Notes under the pieces: generated by a model
What the model was told of the DNA's origin: nothing
The model's database searches: none
Seen by the model: only the letters and a program-made list of their open reading frames with translations
Shown: piece after piece, positions 33,152 to 44,900 of the stretch
How the letters are laid out: the number at the start of each line of letters is the position of its first letter
Position numbering within the stretch: the first letter of the stretch is position 1
Virus record (IMG/VR): IMGVR_UViG_3300037114_000023
Location: 1 to 54,605 of that record
Strand: one strand, 5' to 3'
Source: a virus
DNA length: 54,605 nucleotides
Position numbers and translations under genes: made by a program

Positions 33152-34375
33152 GTGAACAATTTTCTTCTTAATCTCAGCCGTGTGTTGGCTTATAGCGTGG
33201 TTTACGAAACCCGCTTGGCGATGTTTGACGGTGCGGTGATGGAGGCGTTTGACCCACAAGGAAGTATTGTGAGCGGAACAATCGGCGCGATATTAGGCTC
33301 GAACGCCCAACGCCAGGCGGCCGATACGGCTGCTGACGCAGCCAAGGCATCGCAAGCCGCCACCAATGCGCAAAATCAGTCGCTTTTTAATCAGGCCCAT
33401 GGATCAACAGGAAGTGCTGTTTTCCCTCAGTATTTGACTGGCGAGGGCGGGGCGGGTCTTTTCGAGCCGGAGCTTGGGCAAGATTTGGTAAAATCCTACG
33501 CAGCGGCAAACGTCCCGCTTTCCACTTTCCAATCGGCCACGGACAAAACGGCTGGCGCACGCAATCAAGCCCTTGACTTCACCAACAGCATTTTCAACGG
33601 CGGCGTGACAAACAAAATGCTGACGAATGTGGCTCCGGTCCAGACGCAACGGCTGGCCACGGCGCGGTCATCCTCGCTGGATGCGTTGCACAAAACCTTG
33701 GACCAGATTGACGCGAGCCAGGCCAATCGGGGATACGTGGGCGACAGTTACGGAAACCGGCTTTTGAGTTTCCAAGCCGGAAAAGAGGCGGGGAATTCCA
33801 TCGGTGCCGCACAGTTGCAAAACAAGCAGGAGACGGCGGACATCCAGAATTATGGAGACGTGACGCTGCCTTTGCAGAACATCAACCTGCCGTATCAGAT
33901 GAACCAGCAACAGGCATCGGCGGCGTTTCTTCCGCAGGACGAATATCTGGCGAGTCTTGGGCAGCGGATGCAGCCTTTCAACATGCTCAAACTCGGATAC
34001 ACAGGTCCATTCCAGTATCAGCCGTTGCCGACGCGGGGGCCAGCGGCGTTCAATTCAGGCGCGACAGCACTATCGGCGTTCGGGGGTGGCGCGGGACAAC
34101 TGGGCGGCGCGGCGATGAATTATTTCGGAACCAACAATCTTTTGAGCAGCGGATACGGGGGTTCGACCATTGGCAATGGCGCCAGCTATGGCCAGCTACC
34201 GTCTGGTTTCAGTGATACCTTGACCGAGGACAATGCGAGCGATCCGTTCTATGCGTCCGGCGCGGCGGCTGCGGGCGCGGGTGTTGCGAATAACGGACTT
34301 GATTTTAGCGGGTCAACAGCATCGGGTGTGGACTCATTAACCGGCGGAAGTTCGCTGTTTGGGGGGAGCGTTTAA
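33152..34375 (+). CDS. Internal virion (ejection) protein candidate, T7 gp14-like position
   Basis: 407 residues from GTG 33152; ATG at 33239 (about 378 residues) is an alternative. A glycine-containing hydrophobic stretch near the N-terminus (GSIVSGTIGAILGSN) is followed by long Ala/Gln-rich helices (AADTAADAAKASQAATNAQN) and a Gly/Ala-rich C-terminus. These features match DNA-ejection proteins that insert into the membrane. It precedes two further large internal proteins, as in T7 (gp14, gp15, gp16). Confidence 0.55.
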   Translation: MNNFLLNLSRVLAYSVVYETRLAMFDGAVMEAFDPQGSIVSGTIGAILGSNAQRQAADTAADAAKASQAATNAQNQSLFNQAHGSTGSAVFPQYLTGEGGAGLFEPELGQDLVKSYAAANVPLSTFQSATDKTAGARNQALDFTNSIFNGGVTNKMLTNVAPVQTQRLATARSSSLDALHKTLDQIDASQANRGYVGDSYGNRLLSFQAGKEAGNSIGAAQLQNKQETADIQNYGDVTLPLQNINLPYQMNQQQASAAFLPQDEYLASLGQRMQPFNMLKLGYTGPFQYQPLPTRGPAAFNSGATALSAFGGGAGQLGGAAMNYFGTNNLLSSGYGGSTIGNGASYGQLPSGFSDTLTEDNASDPFYASGAAAAGAGVANNGLDFSGSTASGVDSLTGGSSLFGGSV

Positions 34376-34376
34376 T

Positions 34377-35924
34377 ATGGCAGAAGCAGTCGTATCACCA
34401 GCGGTAAGGCCACTTGACTTTGGTTATCAGATTCCGAATCTGACAGACCAGATGCGTTCGGCCAGCGCCCAGACCTCGCAGGCAGCGGCTCCGATTGCCG
34501 AGGCGGCGTCAAACTTATCCAGGGCAAGAATCGAATTCGCGTTGCAGAATTTGAACGCGCAAAAGGCTTTAGAACTGGCAGGGTGGCAGCATCAGTCACA
34601 GATGCAGCGCAATGAAATGATGTATAAGAGGTTTTTGGATCAGCAGAAACTCAAGGGCACTCAGATGCTTGAGCAGATCAAGGGAAAGAACGACGCGGAC
34701 ACAATTAAACAGCTAAACACCACGATTCAAAGATATGGCGGACAACCGATGGTGCGTCAGAGCGGTGAGAGCGACAGTGACTACGCGGCCCGGCTTGGAA
34801 CTGCGGCAGTAGGCGCGAAGGCGCACGCAGTCGCAGCGGACACCACGGCAGCACTTCATTGGAATGATGAACTCGAAAAACAGAAAGATGCGGCGACTAG
34901 GTTGCAGGCACTTCCGGCGGTCAAGGCAGAGTTGGGGGCGGCACTCGCAAATCCCGGAGTGAATTCACAGGCCGATAATTATGTCGCGCAAAACTTTAAC
35001 AAATGGTTGAGCCAAGTCAGGCCGGAGCAGGCAGACCTGATAATGACGGCGTTACAGAAACAGCCGAATAAAGACGGCGAGATGATGGTGCTTAAAAACG
35101 CCGGGATTCTTGCTCAGTATCAGGATTTCAGGAATGGTGCGTTGCAGGACGAGGCGTACCGATTCCTTAAAAATGCCGGTACTCCGCAGGGAAAAGCGTT
35201 GGCGACGATTAATGAAAACATAAAATTTGCCCAGGATAGGTACAACGGTGTGCTGATGACGGAGGCGAGCGGGAATACTGGGAGACAGGTTAGAAAATCC
35301 TACGCATCGGATATTGAGAACGGTGTTCAAGATACGCTGTTGCAACGGAAGAATGACGCAATAAAGGCAGCTCAGACCCCGCCACCACCCCCTGCGGGTA
35401 GCGGATCTGGGACTACCATCCCAACCCCAAATGGTGTCACCCCGCCGCCACCGTCCCTTTTCGGGCCGGGAGCGAGTGTGCCGGCCAGATTCTTGCAGGA
35501 TAATGTGGCAACTCCAACAGTCAGTGCCCCAGCAAACCCGAACCCTATGTCTCCGCAGTGGACAACGCTGCCAAACGGCGCGCGAGCTTTCATCCCAATG
35601 CCTGTGTCTCAAAGCGACCGCACAAACGGTGTGATATTGCCGGGTGGCAGTATAAACCCGTACTTACGGGCACCTGTCATTGGGCCACCAGAAAACGCCA
35701 TAGCAAACGGGGTAAACCCGCCCGGTGGAGTGACGAACTCACCCGCGACAATGATGCCGGCAAGCCCATTTCTCGTCCCGCCAGTTTTGCCCGGCCCTCG
35801 CGGCGTGTCTGTTTCTCCCGACAATTACGCGCCCGCTGCGCCGCAAGGTTCTCCGATGGACGCTGGTGGCGACTACGGAAGTTTCCTGCGAGATCAATAC
35901 TTTATGGGCATGGGTGTGCAGTAG
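34377..35924 (+). CDS. Internal virion protein candidate, T7 gp15-like position
   Basis: 515 residues from ATG 34377, preceded by a purine-rich GGGGGGAG. The first 330 residues are helical with coiled-coil features (AGWQHQSQMQRNEMMYKRFL), and the last ~180 are Pro/Asn/Gly-rich and disordered. It sits between the gp14-like and giant proteins and probably forms part of the ejectosome. There is no sequence signature beyond architecture. Confidence 0.5.
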   Translation: MAEAVVSPAVRPLDFGYQIPNLTDQMRSASAQTSQAAAPIAEAASNLSRARIEFALQNLNAQKALELAGWQHQSQMQRNEMMYKRFLDQQKLKGTQMLEQIKGKNDADTIKQLNTTIQRYGGQPMVRQSGESDSDYAARLGTAAVGAKAHAVAADTTAALHWNDELEKQKDAATRLQALPAVKAELGAALANPGVNSQADNYVAQNFNKWLSQVRPEQADLIMTALQKQPNKDGEMMVLKNAGILAQYQDFRNGALQDEAYRFLKNAGTPQGKALATINENIKFAQDRYNGVLMTEASGNTGRQVRKSYASDIENGVQDTLLQRKNDAIKAAQTPPPPPAGSGSGTTIPTPNGVTPPPPSLFGPGASVPARFLQDNVATPTVSAPANPNPMSPQWTTLPNGARAFIPMPVSQSDRTNGVILPGGSINPYLRAPVIGPPENAIANGVNPPGGVTNSPATMMPASPFLVPPVLPGPRGVSVSPDNYAPAAPQGSPMDAGGDYGSFLRDQYFMGMGVQ

Positions 35925-35939
35925 TTAAATGGTCAAGCC

Positions 35940-38900
35940 ATGCCTGACCAACTCACAATAGAACAGCTTTTACAAGGTACTCCAAAGATACCGGAGGAAG
36001 GCGGACTGGATTCGCCCGCGCCACAGTCGAAGGGTAATCAGCCAGCGAGCACGTTGACGCTGGAGGGTTTGCTCAAGGGGACACCAGGGGCGGATCAGGA
36101 CGCAGTTCCACAGACTACCGCAATGGGCACAGCCGCACGCGCCGCAGTCTCGAACATCGGACCGGGTGCGGCTGCGGCGGCGGCTTTTCCGATTGGCGCG
36201 GAAAAGGGCGCTGCGATAGGGGCGCTTGTGCCCGGTGCGGGGGAAACCGGATTGTCGGAAGCTGCTGGAGGGCTAATCGGTGGAACCATCGCGGCAGGCG
36301 CGGCGGCATGGGCGGCAGCAAAGGCCCAACACGCACTAGCCTCGACGCTGGCTCCCGAGACCACGGAGAAGTTCAACCAAGCGGAAGCCGCGGGCGAGGA
36401 AGCGCATCCCGTTGCGGGTGCGATCGGGCGGCTGGCCACCATGCTTCCAATGTTCGAGTTTGCTCCGCAGAACACGGTGGGCGGACTATCGGCGCTTTAC
36501 AAGGCGGCTCGTGGCGGGACGCTCACGGTGGCGGAGAAGCTGGCGGCCAAAACTACAGCGAGTCAGGTGGGATTGCAGACCGGTCTTGGGGTGGTTCAGC
36601 CATTGATGTTTGGAGAAAGCCCGACAAAGAAGGGGATTGCAGAGGCTTTTGTCCAGTCACTTTTGCTGGGGCATCCTCGATATGAGATTTTTGGCGCTCC
36701 GGCAGCGGAGGCCATTGGGAAGGAGGAGGCGGCGACGGACGCGCAGACCGAGAAAGCGCAGGGTGTCGTTCAAAATCCAGCCTCAATCTACAGTCCGCCG
36801 CCGCCGCCCGACTTGACGCCGGAACAGCGCGGGCAACTGTCGGAATTGGCGGCTCGCACGGCATCGGGCGCGCCGGAGGACGTGAACGACGCCCAGCATT
36901 TGAAACTAATGGGCGAGAATGAGAACGCCCGGAAGTATTACGAGCAGCAAAAGCAGGGTTGGGCGCAACTCATGGCCTACACGCTGGCCGGCAAGTCCAA
37001 GATTGAGACGGTGGGGGATGGTGGTCAGGAATCTCCGCAAGCGCAGCCTCAAAAGTGGTATTCCTCAAATGATTCCGTTGGTCCAAAGCAGACACCACAG
37101 GGCGATACAATTCACGGATTATCACTCAGCCAAGACCCGCTTTACGCCGGAGAGTATTCAAAGACTGGGCAGGTTCACGAATTCGACTTGTCTGGGGCAA
37201 AACTGAAACCTGTCAGTTTTGACTATGGGATGACCATTACCACCGACAAGTTGAATCAAATCAGGTCGGAGGGTTACGACGGGGTATCGTTCGATGGGAT
37301 GCATGGCCCGGAGGTCGCTCTGGTAAACGATGTGGCTAAAAAGACCGGAACCGTCAACGCCTTGCAGGAGAAATTCAACGAGGCGATTGCGGACGGCAGG
37401 CCAATAGGGCGAGTGGAGCAGAGGCTCTACGCAGTGAAGGGCTTGCAGTTGCCGGAGGTTTACCACCAGCAGGAGGATGGCTCATGGATACGCGCAACCG
37501 AACCTGGAAAGCCACCTGGCGGCGATGCTGCACGCCTCGAACAACTCCGCGCCATCCCAGAGTCCCAACGCACGCCGGAACAGGCCGCGGAATTCAACGC
37601 GCTTGTGGCTAAATCCGGTTCCGTTAAGGACCAGATGGCGGCTGAATTTGCGAAACTCAAGGCGGCACAACCAATAGTTGACCAACCGGTAAACAATCCG
37701 CCCGTGGCTCCCGGCGGCAGCACACCCGCGATGGCGGAGTGGACTAAACATCAGGGCGATCCCGCTGAATTAGTCCAGAGGATGCAAAACACGGCTGAAT
37801 CCGGCAAGGTGGCCGTGGCGACTGGCGAGGGCGGTGTTGGCAGGAAGTCCGCCACAATGTATCAGGATTTGACCGGCAAGCCCGCTGGCGAAGCCAAGGA
37901 GCTTGTGCGGCAGGACGTGGCTGGATCCAAGGAAGCCGGGGCGCAATCCCGCAAGCTGGTGGCCATGCTGTCCCCGGACAAGTCCCATGTTCTCGTCGGG
38001 ACGGCCAGCGAAACCAGGAGCGGCGAGACGCGGACTTTGAAGGTCTCGACCTACGATGTGGGTGCTGGCCGTAAATCGCCCGGCGGTGAGCATTTCGCCA
38101 GCAATTACGATAAAATGGTGGCGGATGGCTGGCAGCCGTTGGCGAGTCTGAAAACCGACAAACCGGCCAAGGGATTCTTCGCTACGTATTCGCCAGAGCA
38201 GTGGAAAACCATTGAGACGGAACTGCGGGCGAGCCATCAGGCGGCGCAACGCACGGCGGAGGCGATGGAGCAACACCTTGCGGCTGGCAAAGACTTTGGG
38301 CGCGACGTTACCGTTAACGCTGACGAAACCGGAGAACACCCCCCGGAGGAAGCGCCGACACCTGAAGCGGCGGTTGAACACCCGCCGGAACGGGTTGTAA
38401 CGGCTGAACATGCGGAGGCTATCGCAGAGGCAATCAAGGGCTTAAAACCCGAGGACATTGCCGACCAGAACTCGATGGCGTTAGCGATAAAGAAGGCCGG
38501 ACCGGATGCGGTCGAGGCTTTCAAGGTCATGGTTCGCCATGCCTTCGATGCCGGTTTTCCAGAAGATAAAGCGGTAAGTATCGTGCATGAAATACTTTAT
38601 GAACATTCAAGAAGCGGCGAAACGAGTGGGCCAGAAGTGGAAAAGTCCTTCCTACAGAAAGTCGGCCAGGGCGGCGATGAAAACGCTGGGAATAACACCG
38701 GGAAGCCTCCAGGTCCAGACACAGGACCAGGTAGCGAAGCAGCCGGAAATAAACCAGGCGCAAGCGGAACTGAAACGGGAGCAAACCCAGATGCAGAAGG
38801 TGGCGGCAAAGGAGGGAGCAAACCCAATCCCGCAGGTACTCCCCTCGGCACTCCCGCCAGCATAGCCGGAAAGACAGGTAAGATTTTTCTGCCGGCCAAG

Positions 38901-41900
38901 CTGGAAAGGCCGCATGACATCGTGGACGAGATTCAGGGTCAGGTGGGTAAGATACGGTCGCAGAATGCAGCCAAGCCCGGCACGGAGGATCATTACGCCA
39001 CAGACGCTTATAAGCAGGTTCGCAAGGCGTTTCCCAATATGTTCTCCGATACCGGCAGCACGGCGGACCAAGTGGTATCCGCGCTCATGCGAACCGGCCA
39101 CTTTCAGGAAGGGGCCACCGTGGATGATTTGTGGGATGCGATGCTGCGCGCGCGCGGCGAGCGGACGGCTCATGCCCGCGGCCAGTTGCCGGAACAGAAG
39201 GCGGACAAGTTTCAGCAGGCGGTATCGGATAATCTTGCCAAAAAGGGTAGCCACAAGCTGTCGGTCGGCGAACTGTCGGTCGGCGACACGTTCAGGATTA
39301 AAGGCGCGAGCTTCGAGGTAAACCATATTGATCCGGACACCGGAGAGGTCCAGGTAAAGGATGGCAAGAAATTCGGCTATCAAGTCATCCCGGATGGTGC
39401 GGACATAGCCGTGGATGCTGGTTCGCTAAAGCAAAATCCTCCGGAATCCGGCGGTGACGACCCGTTCTCGGACGAAAATGTCCGCAATCGCACGCGCCAG
39501 GCCAAGGAGGAAGTTGAGAATCTTCGCCCGGGGGACGCCCATACCGCGAGAACGCTGGACGTGGTTGAGCGCAACCTTACCGCACTCGGCATCAAGGTCA
39601 GGCGGATTATTGACCCGTTGGTTGACCATTTCAGCACAGGTTCGTACAAGGAACTCACCAATGGCCGGGGCAACGCGGAGAGGATTGTCACCTACTCGGT
39701 AGCTGACGCCCACAAGCCATCGGCTGACAGCCTCGTCAGTCTCTACCACGAGGTTTTGCACGCGATATTCGCCAGGGAAAGCCCGGAAATGCAGGCGGCG
39801 GCGCAACGGGCGGTGCGGGACGTGTCGAACGAGGAATTGGGAATCGGCAAGTTCAAGGAGCAAGTCCCTCAAAATTTACCGGAAAACGTGAGGGAAGGCG
39901 TCCAGCAGGAAGGGCGCATAGCGGAATCTCTGGCCCGAAAGCTGGTCAACGACGGATTTGACCCAGTGACCGCCAACAGCTTCATGCAACGCGCCGTGCG
40001 GCTGATACGGGACGTTTACAACGGCGCACTCATGGCACTGGCCAAGGTGGCGGGGTATCCCATCAGCCAGGAACGGGCACTGGCGTACTTCGAGAACCGG
40101 ATGAAGATGGTGGTTTCCGGCGATATGATGTCTTGGATTAACTTCCTCGGTGGACCAAGGATGAAGATGCCAGACTGGGACAGCCCGAACATCGGCGGCG
40201 TGGAGCGTTACCGCAGCATCAACTCAGTCAGTAACCCGCGCAAGTATCTGGACACCAAAGAGGGCGCACCGACGGGAATTGCCGCACTCAACCACTTTTT
40301 GACTTCGATGAAGGCCATCGCCCATGAGTGGGGCGTCTCCGCTGGCAATCTCGCCGGCATGACGGACGAGCAGGTCATGGCACGATATATCAACCTGCCG
40401 GAAAAGCTGGGCGACCAGGATTTGTTCACGAACGGCGACACGCCGCAAAGCCTGATCGCCGACGCGGTAAAGCAACACGGCGTTAGTCCAGACACTAAAA
40501 TTAGTGATTTGCCTAACGACGTGGCCAAACAACGGGCCTTGGTTGTGACACACGGAATGCTGTCCGCGGTGAAGGCGGAAATGGAGGGTGTCGCAGGCGA
40601 GGCTCGCACGCAATGGAACAAGGACGCTAACGCATTGGAGCGCAATACCAGCCAACTTGACCGCCTGGCCAGTCATTACGTGGACATTGATTACATGGCC
40701 AGGACGGCCAGGGACTCGATGCTGCAACTCGTCAAGGACGTTACCGGCGCCGTCCGGGGCATCCGGGATGTCTCGGCGAGAAAAGGCGAGGTCGAACAGA
40801 CCTTGGCGCAACTGGACCCTGCCAGCCAACTCAACGGCCAGTTGACGGCGCCGTACCGGAAGGCACTTGATGTAATACAAAAACGGCTGTCCGGCGAAGT
40901 GACCACGAATTTCGCGGATGCTCTGCAAACCATTGGCAGCATGGACATTGACTGGAAACGACCGAGCCATGACATTGCCAATGACTTGCTCGCCAAACAC
41001 AGTGAGAACCCGGAATTGAACCATGCGCTTCGGGAATTCCTTGGGGACAATCCGGAGTCGAAGGCGTTGCTGTCCACGTTGATTGCCTACGGTAAGGCCA
41101 ACAGTCATATGATGGACATGCTCGCGCTCCGGGCCGACCGCGCCAGCGAGAATAAGATTGAGGCTAACCAGATTTTGCGGGACATGGTGGGCGCGAGCAA
41201 GGGAATGCTCGCGGAACTCAAGCAGCGCATCAATTCCACGTTCGGGAAAAACATGCGGATGCGCGACCGGATGCTCCGGATTTCCGATAAGATGGATGAT
41301 TTGAGCGACCGCAACCATGACCTGTTGGACTCCATTGCCCGCAATAAATCGCTGGTGGACTTTCATGAGGACATTTTTAAACCGGCGGTGAACGGGGAAC
41401 TTGCGGCCGTAGAGAAGGAAACCGGCATCACGCTCAAGAATTTCGAGGTTGTGCATGACGCCGAAGTCTCCGTCCCTGCCAAGCCCGATGCGACCCCGGA
41501 CCAGTTCGCAACGAGAACGCTTAAAATTCGCACAGCCTTGGGCAAGCGCGGCGATTTGCCGACGCCATCGGCGGAGGTCATCGGCTGGCAGCGATCAATT
41601 CAAAAGTGGCTGGACAATCCGGAGAACCTGAAGTACGGGGCCAAATACAACGAGATGGCGGACGTGGCGCTGAAACTGAAAAACCACGCCATCAGCAATG
41701 AACACCTGAATATCAAAACGAATTTCCTGGAACGGATGCTCGCGCCGATACAGGACCGATGCCGACAGGCCGGGACAGAGGCGGCGCGATTGGCTGGGCA
41801 GGGGTTTAATAAATTCTCGTCGCTCGTCCGTGGCAAGCGGGAAATGGCCGTCCAGACCGGCACCAATTTTTCCGCGCAACTCAGCCGGGCAAAGAAGGCG

Positions 41901-44900
41901 TTGGGCTATCCCAACGTCGAAAACGGCGTCTTTTGGAAAACCATTATCTCGCCGCAGCTTCACGCCTTGCAGGATCGGGCGGACATCTGGGGGACTGCCA
42001 AGACGGAAAAGGAAATGATTGACCGGGCAGTCAACGCTGTCGCGGATGCCTTGAAGCTGAAAGACCCAGCCGCCAGGGATGCGGTTTCCAAGCTCATTCG
42101 GATTCACGCGGACAACTCGACCGAACTCCGCAACCACGGCGCGGAACTGGGGAACAAAGTCAAGGACATCGGCGGCGCACCTAAGAGCAGCATCTTCCGT
42201 CTGGCGCTGGGCGTTGCTCCCCTTGTGCTGCCCAGGGCGACCACGGCTCAGGCGATTGATTTTTACCACGAACACATGGGGCGGTCATGGGGTGGTGATA
42301 AATTGGATCTTCCGGCAATACGGGACATGTACGACAAAGACCCGGATCAGTTGCGGGCATCGCTGCAAAACCGGTTTACCAAGCCGGTGTGGGATTGGTT
42401 CGTGAAGTCACTGGCCGAAAATGACAAGCCGCACTTCTCGGCACCGCCGGAGAATGGTCTTTCCCCGCTGGCCGACCGCGAGAACATCATTAAGGCATAC
42501 CAAGGGGCGCACGGCGATCCTGTGGCGTTTGCCGAACTGATTGCCGCGCTGCACGACCACAAGGCCGATGGCGCTTTCGTGGCCGACACCTTGGATACCA
42601 TGCAGAATTTCAGCAACTTGCTGCGAACCATGGCCGGTGACGAGGCGGAGTCCGTGACGCGGGGAAGTCCAAACCCGCCGCGCTTCATCGTGGACGCCCG
42701 GCATTGGGAAGCCGCGCCGAAAGAGTGGTGGGATTACCTGATGACCGACCAGAACACCATGCTCCGGGTGATTAACGGGCAGGCGCACCAAGCGGCCTTT
42801 GGTCGAAATGGCGAGGCTCAGGACAATCTGCTGTCCACCGCCATGAACGAGCAGCGGGAATTCTACACGAAATATCAGGCATGGCGACAGGAAGCGCAGA
42901 ATGTCAATCCCGGCATCAAAGAACGGGAGTTGCAGGCCATGTTGAAGGCGCGCGCGGAGAAGGAGGGTATTTCCTTCGACGCGCTTAAAAACGCCAAGCG
43001 AAACTTGAACGGTTTGACCAACGCCGCTCAGCATTACGACGCCATTCAGTCCATGAACAATTCCGGCAAGATACCGGAACTCCTGCCGTGGCTCCGGGTG
43101 TTGCATACGATTGCCGGCGGGACGGTGGCCGGTGCCGGTACAGCGATCACGGCGCACAGCGTCTTTCTGGAGCAGCCGGCGAGACACCTTGGGTTCGGCC
43201 CGCGCTCGCTGGCGATGACCGGGCGTGCCATCACCGATTTGGCCGGCACGATGGCGAATTCATTGTTGCAGGCGTTCGGTCATTCCGTGGTTTACGAGGC
43301 GCGGCGCACGCTGGACGCCAATGATGGCGGCATCTATGACCCGATTAACACCAATAAAGACCGCTACACGGTGGCCTATGAACACGCGCACGCGGCTTAC
43401 CGCGACTCCAGCAGGCTCGGGCAGACGGTCGGCACCGCAGCGGATGTCGGGGCGGCGGCGATGCAACATGACGTGTGGGGGCCGGGAGCGCGGGAGAAGG
43501 CATTGGCGCGGCAGGCGGCGGGGCAGCCGGTGGCGCCCAGCCTCAAGGCGTTGTCGCCCTTCCATTGGATTGCCAAATGCCTGGAGATTTCCAACTTCAT
43601 CACCTGGGAGCGGCATATTGAGGGTATGGTCGCGGCCGGGGCGAATCATTTTGAGTCAAACCCGGAACACTACGCGGACAATGATTTCAGGTTCACGCCC
43701 AAAACCCTCAACGGCTTCAATCCCGGCGACCGCGAGTTTAATTTTCTGAGTGACCGTCTGGCGCAGTACGGGGCGAGCATCGAGCAGCTTTCGCGGGAAG
43801 CCTATGACAATCGCGGGACCAGCAAGCCGATGTTGTCCCATGAAATGCGGAAGAACATCCAGCAGGTCGTGCTGAACGAGATAACGCTGGAATCGTCACT
43901 GACGAGCCGGATGCCGTCACTCCAAACCAAGGGACTCGGCACGGCGATGAATCCGTTTCTGGGGTGGCCGCTGCAAAAGACCTATCAGGTTATGCGGGGG
44001 TTCCGGCAACCGGACGGCGTGGCTTCGGCTTTCCGAAACGGGCTGACGCCATACCTGGCGATCCTGCCGCTGGGCATGGCGGCGGCATGGCTCCGCAACA
44101 AGTTCGACGAGGACGTGCTGGGGAGGAAGCAGAATGTTTCAGACATCAGCCAGATACATGACGTGAAATCCGGCCTAATGACCGCCCTGGACAATGCGAG
44201 CCGCGTGGGAACCTTCGGACTGCTGGGCGAGGGAGCGAATTACTTTTTGAGCAACGACAACGTGCGACCGCTCTCGGTGGACAACCGGATTTTCTTCCTG
44301 AACACCTTGGAAAACGCTTTCAATGCCGCGCGCGGTTTGTATCAGCAGACCGGCCCGCAAATTATGGCTGGAAACTTCGAGGGTGCGGAAAAAACCGCGA
44401 CGGATTATCAGACGGTCTGGAGGCCGATAATTCAATCGCTGGGCGGCAATGGATTGCTGCAAAACCTGGGTGCGGTGAATCATCTCCTGGCGATTGACGA
44501 CGCGGAAGCCCGCGTGAGCAACCGCATCTCGGTGAACAATTACCTGCGGGTGGCTGGCCGCGAACTGAATCTCGATGTCCGCACGTTTGGCGGGATGATG
44601 TCCGATCAGAGCGTGCCGGGTCCGATCAAGCCGTTTGTGGGAAAGATGGTGTTGGCGGCTTACGCGAACAACAGCGAGGACTTCAATTCCTCGATGCGCG
44701 ATGCGGTGCGGCAGGCGAAAACCGAGGGCATGACCTCCGACCAGGCGATGAAAAAAGTGGTGGGCATGTACGAGGCGCAAAGCCCGATCCGGATCGTGTT
44801 CAAATCTCCGCCGACGGAAATGGAATACCGGAAGCTCATCGCTCAACTGCCAGACAACGGGAAGCAATCCGTGCAACAATCCATCGCGCTATTCAACCAT

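Noticed and set aside
40224-41456. Minus-strand ORF of 410 codons inside the giant gene
   Set aside because: A shadow of the long plus-strand frame with Arg/His/Gln-rich composition and no recognisable domain.
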